From: an uncultured Gammaproteobacteria bacterium
GTDB taxonomy: Bacteria > Pseudomonadota > Gammaproteobacteria > Eutrophobiales > Eutrophobiaceae
Assembly (NCBI GenBank): GCA_958295485.1
Contig: OY282354.1
Location: 2,689,001 to 2,753,000 of the forward strand
Length of the DNA: 64,000 bases
Direction: 5' to 3'
Shown here piece after piece: positions 15,437 to 24,386 of this stretch; the first letter of the stretch is position 1, and each line of letters opens with the position of its first letter. The translations under genes and the position numbers were made by a program. The notes under the pieces are model-generated. The model saw only the letters and a list, made by a program, of their open reading frames with translations, was not told the origin of the DNA and made no database searches.

Positions 15437-16879
15437 AACTGCGCCGGCGCTTTTGATTTTATCTATGATATGACTTGTCGAACAATCGTCGATATAGGGA
15501 AGTATCCTTACTTCACCGCCATGACTTTTTACATGACCGGCCCCGGCAATGCCATCAATATCATAATCGCCGCCTTTAACCAGCAGGTCAGGCTTGATCA
15601 ATCCTGTCAACTCCTCCGGGGTATCCTCGGCAAATGCAATCAACCAATCGACCGAGGCTAATCCCGATAATACTCGCAGACGTTTGTCCAGCTCCTGCAA
15701 TGGTCTCCCTTCGCCTTTCAATTTCCGCACGGATTCGTCATCATTCACGGCGACCAGAAGTTTATCGCCCAAGGCCCTTGCCTGTCTCAGGTATTCGACG
15801 TGCCCGGCATGCAGAATATCAAAACAGCCGTTCGTCATGACGATTTTTTCTCCCTTATCCCGGCTGGCATTGATTGCATCAAGCAAGTTATCAAGGTCCA
15901 TGCGCTTCACATCGCCTGAAATGGAATTGCCTGATGCTGAATTCAGCTCAGCGACGGCAACAGTCGCGGCGCCCAATTTCTCAACTGCGATACCGGCTGC
16001 CGAGTTGGCGAAATATACCGCGTCCGCGCTGGCATACCCAGCTGCGATTGCCGCTGAAAAAGTTGCAATCACCGTGTCGCCGGCGCCGGTAACGTCAAAA
16101 ACTTCATGGGCTTCCGCCGGAAGACTGATAACCTTGTTATTTACCTTGTCCAGGAAAGTCACCCCACGTTCGCCCCGGGTGATCAACAAGGCATCCAGGG
16201 ACAATGAGTCGCAAAGCGCCAGGCCTTTTTCATTTATCTCAGCGTCATTCAAACACTCGCCCACTACGGCTTCGAATTCTTTATAATTCGGCGTTAATAC
16301 CGTCGCATTTTTATAGCGGGAAAAATCCGCCCCTTTCGGGTCGACGATGACGGGCAGGTCATATTCGCCAGCCAGGTTGATGAAACTTTCCACTTGGCGC
16401 AGGCTCCCCTTGGCATAATCAGACAAAACAACGAGGGAAGAATTATGCACCTGGTCAGCATAAATCTTCATCAATGAAGCCGAATCAGTCACCTTGAAGT
16501 CAGCCTCATAATCCATCCGCAGTAATTGCTGGTTTTGACTTAAAATCCGAAGTTTGGTTATAGTGGGAACCCCTGACCGGTGGAAAAAACAGCAAGAGAC
16601 GCCCAATTTCGATAATTCTTTTTCCAAAGCCCTGGCTGCTGCATCGTTCCCGGTAATGCCCAGCAACTTTACTTCCATGCCCAGACACTTGATATTGGCT
16701 GCCACGTTGGCCGCGCCGCCCGGTCGTTCTTCAGTCTTTTTAACTTTTACAACCGGGACCGGGGCTTCCGGCGAAATTCTGTCGGTGTCGCCATAGACAT
16801 ACCGGTCCAGCATGACATCGCCGATGACAAGAATATCTGCATTATGAGATGGGTGAAATATTTTATGTGTCGTCTGCAC
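15413..16879 (-). CDS. hldE: Bifunctional heptose 7-phosphate kinase / heptose 1-phosphate adenylyltransferase
   Basis: Makes ADP-heptose for lipopolysaccharide. The 488-residue protein has an N-terminal ribokinase-like domain (I-G-D-V-M-L-D-R-Y near residue 20, R-P-G-G-A-A-N-V-A, and the D-V-T-G-A-G-D-T catalytic motif) and a C-terminal cytidylyltransferase-like domain (M-T-N-G-C-F-D-I-L-H-A-G-H, with the nucleotide-binding H-A-G-H). Length fits the usual ~475 residues; the extra tail seems to come from a repeat at the 3' end. The first in-frame start is GTG at 16879 without an obvious ribosome site. Confidence 0.95.
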   Translation of the reverse strand: MQTTHKIFHPSHNADILVIGDVMLDRYVYGDTDRISPEAPVPVVKVKKTEERPGGAANVAANIKCLGMEVKLLGITGNDAAARALEKELSKLGVSCCFFHRSGVPTITKLRILSQNQQLLRMDYEADFKVTDSASLMKIYADQVHNSSLVVLSDYAKGSLRQVESFINLAGEYDLPVIVDPKGADFSRYKNATVLTPNYKEFEAVVGECLNDAEINEKGLALCDSLSLDALLITRGERGVTFLDKVNNKVISLPAEAHEVFDVTGAGDTVIATFSAAIAAGYASADAVYFANSAAGIAVEKLGAATVAVAELNSASGNSISGDVKRMDLDNLLDAINASRDKGEKIVMTNGCFDILHAGHVEYLRQARALGDKLLVAVNDDESVRKLKGEGRPLQELDKRLRVLSGLASVDWLIAFAEDTPEELTGLIKPDLLVKGGDYDIDGIAGAGHVKSHGGEVRILPYIDDCSTSHIIDKIKSAGAVPPSTRGS

Positions 16880-16960
16880 GCGCTGATCGTCCCGACTACG
16901 GCATGAAATTCAACGGATTCTACTATAAGATGTCACAGGGGCGTTGTCCGGGTATTCACA

Positions 16961-17722
16961 ATGTACAAATTACTGCATTTTTTCTCTTTTTTCTTTTTAA
17001 TCGTTATAACCGGCGTTTCAGGCGTTACACGCGCCCAAAATATTTCTCCGCCGGCTCCTTTTGAAGCAGAATATTCACTTTACACAAAAGGCACAAAAGT
17101 CGCGCGGGTAAACAGGCGTCTTGTAAAATTGGACGATGACAGGTATGAGTACCGATCCGAGACAAGAACAACCGGCCTGGCTGCATTAATCAGCAAGGTT
17201 CGGATTATTGAAACAAGCATTTTAATCTTTCAGGGAGAAGTTCTCCGGTCCGAGTACTACAGCTATGCGCGTTCCGGCGACAAGAAAAAACGTGATGTTT
17301 CAATCGAGTTCAACCGGCAAACAAAAAAAATTAAAAATACGCTCAACGGTGATTTCTGGCCCATGCCGACAGCGCCGACCGTCATGGATAAGTTGCTATA
17401 CCAACTTGCGATCATGCATGACTTGAAAAACGGGCGCACGCCTGTTTCCTATCTTATCGCCGACCGGAAAGGAATCAAGACATACAACTTTGAGAAACTG
17501 GGCGAGGAGATAGTTAAAACGCCCCTTGGCAATTACAATTCCATAAAAATACTCAGACATAAACCAGGCAGCAATCGAAAATCAATCTTCTGGTGCGCTC
17601 CCGAGTTGGATTTTTTACCCATAAAGGTTGAGCACACCGAAAAAGATGGCAGTACGACGCGGGCGGTAATCAAATCATTGCAGGGCATTAACCCGCATTT
17701 CCCGCCGGGAGACGCCGGTTAG
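16961..17722 (+). CDS. DUF3108 domain secreted protein
   Basis: A 253-residue exported protein of the DUF3108 family, function unknown. A signal peptide (about residues 1-25, ending T-R-A-Q) is followed by the family's opening 'P-F-E-A-E-Y-S-L-Y-T-K-G' and ends in 'F-W-C-A-P-E-L-D-F-L-P-I-K-V', also typical. It stands alone on the plus strand; its stop abuts the convergent dsbC stop with no spacer. Confidence 0.85.
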   Translation: MYKLLHFFSFFFLIVITGVSGVTRAQNISPPAPFEAEYSLYTKGTKVARVNRRLVKLDDDRYEYRSETRTTGLAALISKVRIIETSILIFQGEVLRSEYYSYARSGDKKKRDVSIEFNRQTKKIKNTLNGDFWPMPTAPTVMDKLLYQLAIMHDLKNGRTPVSYLIADRKGIKTYNFEKLGEEIVKTPLGNYNSIKILRHKPGSNRKSIFWCAPELDFLPIKVEHTEKDGSTTRAVIKSLQGINPHFPPGDAG

Positions 17723-18439
17723 TTATTGATATTGAGCAATCGCCTCTAATAATCTCTCCGGCGGAAGATAACCGGGCATTGACTGGCCCCCTTCCAGGTA
17801 TATGGTCGGCGTCCCCCTCACCCCCAGGGTTTGCCCTAATTCATAATGCCTTTCCACCGGGTTATCACATTTTGCCGGTTCGACTTTTTTTCCCAGCTTG
17901 GCTGCTGTCATGGCCGTATTTTTATCAGCGGCGCACCAGACGGACTCCATATCCTCGAATGCTTCCGAGTCAGCGCCGGCCCGTGGGAAAGCCAGGTACC
18001 TCACGGCGACGCCTTTACTGTTCAACTCCGGCATGTCCCGGTGAAACTGCCGGCAATAGCCACAGGTGATGTCGGTAAAGACATAAACGGTATGCTTTGC
18101 ATCAGGGGAAGCAAAATCTATTGTTTCAGTTTCAGGGATACCTTCCAGTACTTTCAGCCTGGCGGCAGCGCGTTGTTCCTCACTGACATTTATCCTTTCA
18201 TCCAGGTCAATCAGGTCACCCTGCAAAATGTATCGCCCATCCTCGCTCAGGTAGACTACCTCCGTGCCCAACATGACTTCGTACAAGCCCGGAACCTGCG
18301 CTTCCTTGATCCGGGTAATTTCCAGGTCCGGAAAAGCAGTGGTGATCGACTCCCGCAACAGCCTGTGCTTTTCGGGCTCGGCGCTTACGCCGGCGAGAAA
18401 CAGCGAGGTCGTAAAAAATAGCGTCAATTCAGTCCGCAT
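17723..18439 (-). CDS. dsbC: Periplasmic disulfide isomerase
   Basis: Rearranges wrong disulfides in exported proteins. The 238-residue protein has a signal peptide (residues ~1-20), an N-terminal dimerisation domain and a thioredoxin-like domain with C126-G-Y-C129 and the cis-proline loop G-T-P-T. A second Cys pair (C-A-A-D ... K-C-D-N) matches the structural disulfide of DsbC. GGAG lies 6 bases before the ATG at 18439; a TTG at 18451 is less likely. It follows xerD on the same strand, a common arrangement. Confidence 0.92.
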   Translation of the reverse strand: MRTELTLFFTTSLFLAGVSAEPEKHRLLRESITTAFPDLEITRIKEAQVPGLYEVMLGTEVVYLSEDGRYILQGDLIDLDERINVSEEQRAAARLKVLEGIPETETIDFASPDAKHTVYVFTDITCGYCRQFHRDMPELNSKGVAVRYLAFPRAGADSEAFEDMESVWCAADKNTAMTAAKLGKKVEPAKCDNPVERHYELGQTLGVRGTPTIYLEGGQSMPGYLPPERLLEAIAQYQ

Positions 18440-18585
18440 GTCTTGCTCCAATTAAAGAATATCCAATGCCATTCAGCTTAACACCACCGGCATATTGATA
18501 CAATATCAGGTACTGGTCACGTCAACCCAAAGTAGAAATGTCCCCTTTTGAACTGACGCCGTGGCCGGATTGAGACATTTTTCCA

Positions 18586-18648
18586 GGGACACAATACGAA
18601 ACCATTCTCCCTCCCCCATCGCCCCCGGCTGATCAAGTATTGTGTCCC
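18586..18648. repeat. Inverted repeat GGGACACAATAC, possible mobile-element remnant
   Basis: GGGACACAATAC (18586-18597) and its exact complement GTATTGTGTCCC (18637-18648) face each other across 39 bp in the dsbC-xerD gap; a related T-G-T-C-T-C-C-C-C-G-G lies just beyond. From memory this 12-mer is common at the ends of small IS200/REP-type elements. No transposase frame remains. Confidence 0.5.
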
Positions 18649-18684
18649 CGGAACGCCTGAAATAGTGTCTCCCCGGTCTCCGGC

Positions 18685-19593
18685 TCACCCCCGGGGATGA
18701 TGTTGTGCGTGCAGGTTTTTCAGCCTTTCCCGGGCAACATGCGTATAGATCTGGGTAGTCGAGATGTCGCTGTGGCCCAATAACATCTGGACTACGCGTA
18801 AATCAGCGCCATGGTTAAGCAGGTGCGTGGCAAAGGCGTGCCTTAAAACATGGGGTGAAAGGGGTTTGGCAATACCCGCCTGGATAGCGTAGCGTTTTAC
18901 TGCATGCCAGAACGTCTGACGCGTCATCATCAACCCGCGCCGACTGGGAAATACCGTCGCCGGCGGCGGCCCCTTGAACAACTCGGCCCGGCTTTCTTTC
19001 ATGAATTTTTCCAACCAACTGACCGCTTCTTCGCCCAATGGCGCCAAACGCTCTTTATTCCCTTTGCCAATTACCCGAATAACGCCTTGTCTTAAATTTA
19101 TCTGGTCCACTTGCAAGCTGACCAGCTCTGAAACCCTTAACCCGGTCGCATACAAAACCTCCAACATCGCCCGGTCGCGCTGGCCGATAACCGTTGTCGT
19201 ATCCGGCGTCTCGAGCAAGGCTTCCACTTCAGCTTCAGTCAATGACTTTGGTAATGGTCGACCGATTCGAGGCGGCTCTATCCGGGCGGTGGGATCATGG
19301 CTTATTTGACCTTCCCTCGCCAGGTATTGAAAAATCCGGCGCAGGGTGGATAAATGTCGCGCTGAAGTACGCGTCGACTTGGCGCTCAATGACGCAAGGT
19401 AAGCGAGAATATCCGCGGGTTGTGACTGTAGCAAGTCCTTAGATGATGATGTAAGCCAATCCGCATAAGAGTAGAGATCATTTCGATAAGCGGCTAAGGT
19501 ATTTTCACTTAAACCACGCTCCATCCACAAGGCGTCAAGGAAATGATCGATAACAGTCCTGGCCTGCTGAAGTTCAGGTTCACTACCAGACAC
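18685..19593 (-). CDS. xerD: Site-specific tyrosine recombinase
   Basis: Acts with XerC at dif to resolve chromosome dimers. The 302-residue protein has an N-terminal SAM-like core-binding domain and a catalytic domain with the Arg of A-T-G-L-R-V-S-E-L, the H-x-L-R-H motif (S-P-H-V-L-R-H-A-F-A-T-H), the later His of L-G-H-S-D-I and the nucleophilic Tyr of Q-I-Y-T-H-V. Length and position before dsbC fit XerD rather than XerC. About 230 bp of repeat-bearing spacer separate it from dsbC. Confidence 0.93.
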   Translation of the reverse strand: MSGSEPELQQARTVIDHFLDALWMERGLSENTLAAYRNDLYSYADWLTSSSKDLLQSQPADILAYLASLSAKSTRTSARHLSTLRRIFQYLAREGQISHDPTARIEPPRIGRPLPKSLTEAEVEALLETPDTTTVIGQRDRAMLEVLYATGLRVSELVSLQVDQINLRQGVIRVIGKGNKERLAPLGEEAVSWLEKFMKESRAELFKGPPPATVFPSRRGLMMTRQTFWHAVKRYAIQAGIAKPLSPHVLRHAFATHLLNHGADLRVVQMLLGHSDISTTQIYTHVARERLKNLHAQHHPRG

Positions 19594-19656
19594 GGGCCAC
19601 CATCACAAAGACTGTTTCCCGTAACCGGCGTCTCGAATAAAACAGGCGCTGTTTAT

Positions 19657-20013
19657 TTAACCCGCAGGCTTGATTTTTTCCTTTATCCTGGCCGCCTTGC
19701 CCCGCCGGTCCCGCATGTAATACAGTTTCGCCCGCCTGACGTCCCCCCGGCGTTTAACGGAGATTTCCGCAATACCCGGGCTGTAAGTCTGGAACACCCG
19801 CTCCACGCCTTCACCGTATGAAATTTTACGAACGGTGAACGATGAATTAAGCCCCCGGTTCTTCTTGGCGATGACTACGCCTTCAAATCCCTGAAGCCGC
19901 TCCCGTTGGCCCTCTATGACCTTGACCTGCACGACGACGGTATCGCCGGGATGAAATTCCGGCATCTCCCGATTTATTTGCTCAGCTTCGAGCTGCTCGA
20001 TTATATTTGTCAT
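19657..20013 (-). CDS. rplS: Ribosomal protein L19
   Basis: 50S subunit protein at the 30S-50S interface. The 118-residue protein has the family motifs [20 protein letters not shown] and [19 protein letters not shown] lies 9 bases before the ATG at 20013; an ATG at 20028 overlaps that ribosome site and is unlikely. Last gene of rpsP-rimM-trmD-rplS. A weak hairpin (AAACAG-CGC-CTGTTT then TATT) just past the stop may terminate the operon. Confidence 0.97.
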   Translation of the reverse strand: MTNIIEQLEAEQINREMPEFHPGDTVVVQVKVIEGQRERLQGFEGVVIAKKNRGLNSSFTVRKISYGEGVERVFQTYSPGIAEISVKRRGDVRRAKLYYMRDRRGKAARIKEKIKPAG

Positions 20014-20036
20014 AGCTGCCGACTCCATAATAATAG

Positions 20037-20792
20037 TTACGCTTTATCATCAGCATACTGCTGTTCGTTTATGTACTCATCCAATAAAACCTGTCGCTCG
20101 GCATCCAATGCCAATGCTTCCAACAAATCCGGCCGGCGTTCCCAGGTACGTCCCAGGGCTTGTTTCAGACGCCATTTTCGAATAGCGGCATGATCTCCAC
20201 TCAATAACACCTCCGGGACACACTTGCCATACACTCTTTCCGGGCGGGTGTAATGTGGATGATCCAATATTCCCCGGTAAAAAGAATCTTCCGGCGCAGA
20301 TTCTTCATTTCCCAAAACGCCGGGTAAACATCTTGCCACGGCGTCGATTAATACCATGGCAGGAAGTTCGCCGCCACTAAGCACGTAATCACCGATAGAC
20401 CATTCTTCATCGACCTCCAGTTCGATAATCCTCTCATCGATACCTTCATAACGTCCGGCTATGAAAATCAATGAGTCTCTCCCGGCAAACGTCATCACGT
20501 CCTGCTGTTTCACCTTCTTTCCCTGGGGTGACAGGTAAATCACCGCGGCGCCGGGCAGTTCAGCCTTAGCGGATTGTATGGATGCCCGCAGCGGCGCCGT
20601 CATCATGACCATGCCCGGACCGCCACCGTAGGGCCTGTCGTCCACTGTTCGGTGGTTGTCAGTCGTATAATCCCTCGGATTAACCGTATTGAGTTTCAAC
20701 AACCCTGATTTTATCGCTTTCCCTGTAATACCGTAATCGATAACCGCTGAAAACATCTCCGGGAATAATGTGATCACGCCAATCCGCAACAT
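20037..20792 (-). CDS. trmD: tRNA (guanine37-N1)-methyltransferase
   Basis: Methylates G37 next to the anticodon and so guards the reading frame. The 251-residue SPOUT-class enzyme shows the knot motifs [16 protein letters not shown] and [12 protein letters not shown]. It is flanked by rimM and rplS in the standard order and ends with an acidic tail. Confidence 0.97.
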   Translation of the reverse strand: MLRIGVITLFPEMFSAVIDYGITGKAIKSGLLKLNTVNPRDYTTDNHRTVDDRPYGGGPGMVMMTAPLRASIQSAKAELPGAAVIYLSPQGKKVKQQDVMTFAGRDSLIFIAGRYEGIDERIIELEVDEEWSIGDYVLSGGELPAMVLIDAVARCLPGVLGNEESAPEDSFYRGILDHPHYTRPERVYGKCVPEVLLSGDHAAIRKWRLKQALGRTWERRPDLLEALALDAERQVLLDEYINEQQYADDKA

Positions 20793-20857
20793 GTTCTAAC
20801 CCGCATTTCTCACCAGGGAAAACGCTGATCGCGCCGGATTTTTCCCGTCGGCGCGGG

Positions 20858-21379
20858 TTAGTCCCATTGCCATTCTACTTTGATTACACCGTTATCCATA
20901 TCGACCTGTTTGATAATTTCATCCTTTACAAAAGGGATCAAACAGCGGCTTTCACCCTCGACAATCAAGACATCATTGGCGCCGGTTTCCCGGATATCGA
21001 CAACCTTGCCCAACCGGTTGCCGGCCATGGTCATCACGTCCATCTGCAACAGGTCAGCCCAATAATATTCACCCGGCGCCGGTTCCGGCAACTGTGTGCG
21101 GTATACGGCAATCCGGCGATTAACGAACTGTCTTGCCGCCTCCCTGTCTTCGACGTTTTCAAACTTCACCACCTGGGTTTTGCCGCTTTTCCCACTGCCG
21201 GCAAATTCAACCTCGGCCCATAATCCCTCTTTTTCAATCAACCAGGGCTTATACGAAAAGATATTTTCCTTCGGCGCCGTATAGGAAAATATCTTCAACC
21301 AGCCTTTTACGCCATGTACCCCGCCTGTTTTACCGATGACGACCACTTCCCCGTTACTGCCTTTCGCAGCCGGCGCCAT
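20858..21379 (-). CDS. rimM: Ribosome maturation factor RimM
   Basis: Binds S19 and aids 30S assembly. The 173-residue protein has the N-terminal barrel (V-V-I-G-K-T-G-G-V-H-G-V-K-G-W-L-K) and the PRC-like C-terminal barrel (Y-Y-W-A-D-L, then L-I-P-F-V-K-D-E-I-I and V-D). It starts 8 bp after rpsP and precedes trmD. Confidence 0.95.
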   Translation of the reverse strand: MAPAAKGSNGEVVVIGKTGGVHGVKGWLKIFSYTAPKENIFSYKPWLIEKEGLWAEVEFAGSGKSGKTQVVKFENVEDREAARQFVNRRIAVYRTQLPEPAPGEYYWADLLQMDVMTMAGNRLGKVVDIRETGANDVLIVEGESRCLIPFVKDEIIKQVDMDNGVIKVEWQWD

Positions 21380-21387
21380 GATAAAAA

Positions 21388-21648
21388 TCAGCTTGGCGCA
21401 GCCTGGGCCCTGGCGTGATCTTTAATCAGTTTAGCGACGCGGGCAGAGGCTTGCGCGCCTTTTGACAGCCAATAATCGACCCGCTCCCGGTCCAGGTTCA
21501 GTTGTTGCTCCCGGCCGGTTGCAATCGGGTTGAAATAGCCAAGCCTTTCTATATGCCGGCCATCACGCGGATTACGTGAATCGGTTGCGACGATATGATA
21601 AAAAGGCCTTTTCTTTGCGCCTGCTCGCGCTAATCGGATTGTCACCAT
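21388..21648 (-). CDS. rpsP: Ribosomal protein S16
   Basis: 30S subunit protein. The 86-residue sequence is canonical: [17 protein letters not shown] and Y-W-L-S-K-G-A-Q. It is the first gene of the rpsP-rimM-trmD-rplS operon; AAGG lies before the ATG. The promoter must be in the 110-bp divergent gap before fau, where a TAGAAT on the minus strand is a possible -10 element. Confidence 0.97.
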   Translation of the reverse strand: MVTIRLARAGAKKRPFYHIVATDSRNPRDGRHIERLGYFNPIATGREQQLNLDRERVDYWLSKGAQASARVAKLIKDHARAQAAPS

Positions 21649-21758
21649 AAAATTAACCTTGTCCCAGCTAAATACGGGTTTTGAATGTTCACCGGAAAAA
21701 GGCGTTATTCTACGGTATATTTCATAAAAAGAAAGACTTGAATCAGAAAACAGGGCAG

Positions 21759-22322
21759 ATGCTTATAACTGAACAGAAAGCCTTGATGCGGACGAGGCTG
21801 AAACAAAACCGCCGCGCGCTCCCTGAGGAACAACGGCTTGCCTCCAACCAGGCTATCCACACCCGCCTGCTCGACCAAATCGACATCAAGCAGGCCGGTT
21901 CGGTCTTTTGTTACATCTCCACGGGTGATGAAGTGAATACCCATCCCCTCATCGATCAATTGGTTCAACTGGATAAAACAGTAGTCATCCCCAAAATCAT
22001 CGACGGTGAAAAAATGATTGCCGTCCTCTTTAATAACTGGCGGGAACTCAGGGTCGGCCAACTGGGAATATTGACCCTTGATGAGTATTCCGAATGGCAA
22101 TCCGGGGTAGATGTGTGTATTACACCAGGGTTGGGTTTTACGGTAGACGGGAAACGGATTGGTTTCGGCAAAGGTTATTACGATAAATGGCTTGCCGCTA
22201 ATCCGTCTGCGTCAAGAGTGGCCCTGTGTTATGAATGTCAAATAGTCGATGCAATTCCCATCACGGAGACAGATCTATCGATGGATAAAATTATTACGGA
22301 AAAAAGGCTCATTAGTTGTTAG
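21759..22322 (+). CDS. fau: 5-formyltetrahydrofolate cyclo-ligase
   Basis: Converts 5-formyl-THF to 5,10-methenyl-THF with ATP, returning folate to one-carbon metabolism. The 187-residue protein has the ATP-loop motif G-F-G-K-G-Y-Y-D-K and the [10 protein letters not shown] motif. The ATG at 21759 with AGGG just upstream fits the family N-terminus; the frame is open further upstream to 21681 but those residues do not fit. The next gene begins about 100 bp downstream. Confidence 0.93.
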   Translation: MLITEQKALMRTRLKQNRRALPEEQRLASNQAIHTRLLDQIDIKQAGSVFCYISTGDEVNTHPLIDQLVQLDKTVVIPKIIDGEKMIAVLFNNWRELRVGQLGILTLDEYSEWQSGVDVCITPGLGFTVDGKRIGFGKGYYDKWLAANPSASRVALCYECQIVDAIPITETDLSMDKIITEKRLISC

Positions 22323-22419
22323 TTTTCCTGGTTGCTCTCATATCATGGTAAATAGCCCGCTTGGTGAGAAATGCGGAGTAATGTTATTCTACCTGGCAAA
22401 AGTTTCACGACCCCTGAAA

Positions 22420-24213
22420 ATGAAACTAGTCACCTGCCCTGAACACCTGCTACTGCTGCTGGCGGCATGTTGTCTGTTTTCGCAACATGCTCCCGGGGAA
22501 GTTACCTTAACCGATAAGCAGTCATCGGACTGGCCTTTATATGGACGCACTTATGACAACCAACGATTCAGCCCCCTGTCACAGGTCAATACCGGCAACG
22601 TAAGCCGGTTGCAACCGGCCTGGCGTTTTAATACTGGTAAAATCGGGTCGTTCCAGACTTCACCCATTATCCGGGACGGCGTGATGTACGTGACGACGCC
22701 TTATAACGACGTTATCGCGCTACAGGCAAACACGGGCAAGGCCCTGTGGCGGTACCGGCATGAACTCGAAAAGAAAACATTTTGTTGCGGGCCGGCCAAC
22801 CGCGGGCCGGCAATAACGGATGACAAAGTCTATACCGTTACCATCGATGCCCGGCTTATCGCCCTGGACCGTAAAACGGGCAAAGTCGCATGGGACGTTG
22901 AAATCGCGGACACTGACGCCGGCAAGGCGGAAGCGCTTGACCCCCTCCTGGGCGTGGATGAACTGAAAGACGCCAAACAATCGGGACAGACCGGGTATAC
23001 CGCTAACCTGGCTCCGCAGGTATTCGGCGACAAGATATTAGTGGGGATTTCCGGCGCGGGTTACGGCCTGCACATGGACCTGGAACAGGAGGGTGAGTAT
23101 GTTTTGTCCGTCGGCGGCCTCTCCGGTGGAGGGCACGGATTAAGGGGTTTCATCGTTGCTTACGATACGGAAACGGGCAGGGAAATCTGGCGCTGGCACA
23201 GCGCAGCCGAGTTGAACTGGCAGGGAAAGTGGCGTGAGCAAACGAGCTATGGCGTACCGTTGAACAGGGATATTACGGCAGAGCGGCGTGCCAACAAGTT
23301 CTATTCCGATACCTGGCGTTACGGCGGCGGTTCAATCTATACGACGCCGGCCATTGACCCGGAGCTTAACCTGATTTATATCGGCACGGGCAATCCGTCG
23401 CCGCAGATGGATGACTCCACCCGTCCCGGCGACAATTTATACACCGTCAGTTTAGTTGCGCTGGACCTTGATACGGGCAAATTGCGTTGGCACTACCAGC
23501 AAGTGCCCCACGACCGCTGGGGCTATGACGTCGCCAGTCCACCGGTGCTGTTTGATTTCGTTGAAAACGGGAAAGTCGTCAAGGCAGTGGGGCAGGCAAG
23601 CAAGTTGGGGTGGTTTTTTATCCACGACCGGCAAACCGGCAAATTAATCAGGCGTAGCGATGCTTTCGTCAAACAGGAAAACCTGTTCGCCCGGCCTACG
23701 GCGGAAGGCGTGCGTATCATCCCCGGCACCCTGGGCGCAGTCTCCTGGTCGCCGGTTGCCTACCATCCCGGTCTCCGGCACGTTTACATCGCCGGCATTT
23801 ATCAACCATCAATGTTTTTTTCACGCAAGCTGGAACCGAAACCGGGCAAGCCCTGGAAAAGCTACACTTTCTTCAAAAAAGCCGACGAACCGGATTGGGG
23901 AGTTCTCAGCGCAATCGACGTCGCTTCCGGCAGGATAAGCTGGCAGCAAAAAACGCAGCGACCCATGGTTGGCGGCGTACTGGCCACCGCCGGCGACCTC
24001 GTGTTCACCGGCGAGGGAAACGGCGACTTTGTCGCCTATGACGCCCACACCGGCAAACCCCTATGGCGCTACCAGGCTCAATACGGCGTCAATGCCCCGC
24101 CTGTCAGTTACATGCTGAACGGCAAACAATATATCACCGTCGCCGCCGGGGGAAACTCGCTGTTCGGCTATAAAACCGGCGATGAAATACTGACCTTCAG
24201 CTTGAAGGATTGA
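22420..24213 (+). CDS. Divergent PQQ-dependent alcohol dehydrogenase family protein
   Basis: A 597-residue periplasmic quinoprotein of the eight-bladed propeller family. It has a signal peptide (about residues 1-26), many W-docking repeats (such as T-G-K-A-L-W-R-Y), the adjacent cysteines C122-C123 and the ligand-region Asn in G-T-G-N-P-S-P (N326). Two canonical residues are changed: the metal-binding Glu of G-A-E-x-G is Gly214 (S-G-A-G-Y-G), followed by a ~25-residue insertion, and the Asp of W-D-Y is Gly369 (H-D-R-W-G-Y-D). D371 remains. Substrate and metal are therefore uncertain. The start is ambiguous: ATGs at 22345 and 22381 are in frame, but 22420 gives a normal signal peptide. Confidence 0.85.
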   Translation: MKLVTCPEHLLLLLAACCLFSQHAPGEVTLTDKQSSDWPLYGRTYDNQRFSPLSQVNTGNVSRLQPAWRFNTGKIGSFQTSPIIRDGVMYVTTPYNDVIALQANTGKALWRYRHELEKKTFCCGPANRGPAITDDKVYTVTIDARLIALDRKTGKVAWDVEIADTDAGKAEALDPLLGVDELKDAKQSGQTGYTANLAPQVFGDKILVGISGAGYGLHMDLEQEGEYVLSVGGLSGGGHGLRGFIVAYDTETGREIWRWHSAAELNWQGKWREQTSYGVPLNRDITAERRANKFYSDTWRYGGGSIYTTPAIDPELNLIYIGTGNPSPQMDDSTRPGDNLYTVSLVALDLDTGKLRWHYQQVPHDRWGYDVASPPVLFDFVENGKVVKAVGQASKLGWFFIHDRQTGKLIRRSDAFVKQENLFARPTAEGVRIIPGTLGAVSWSPVAYHPGLRHVYIAGIYQPSMFFSRKLEPKPGKPWKSYTFFKKADEPDWGVLSAIDVASGRISWQQKTQRPMVGGVLATAGDLVFTGEGNGDFVAYDAHTGKPLWRYQAQYGVNAPPVSYMLNGKQYITVAAGGNSLFGYKTGDEILTFSLKD

Positions 24214-24257
24214 ATATAGAGCTTAGTTACAGGCGAGTATGTCATCAGCGGTGGTCC

Positions 24258-24281
24258 GGAAACCTCGAATACAGGGTTTCC
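24258..24281 (+). terminator. Possible terminator after the PQQ dehydrogenase gene
   Basis: GGAAACC and GGTTTCC form a 7-bp stem with a 10-base loop, followed by CTTCTCGTTTT. It lies 45 bp past the stop and between convergent genes. The T-run is late and short, so this is tentative. Confidence 0.35.
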
Positions 24282-24386
24282 CTTCTCGTTTTCCTGGTTC
24301 CATCATGCTGATCCACTTGGCGCTTGGAAATTCATCCCCAGGTAGCTCATTGTGGTTGAAATTGATCCGCTCTTGTCAGGGGGAAA

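Noticed and set aside
18506..18688. 60-codon leftward frame before xerD's downstream gap
   Set aside because: It runs through the inverted-repeat remnant and has no ribosome site or known similarity.
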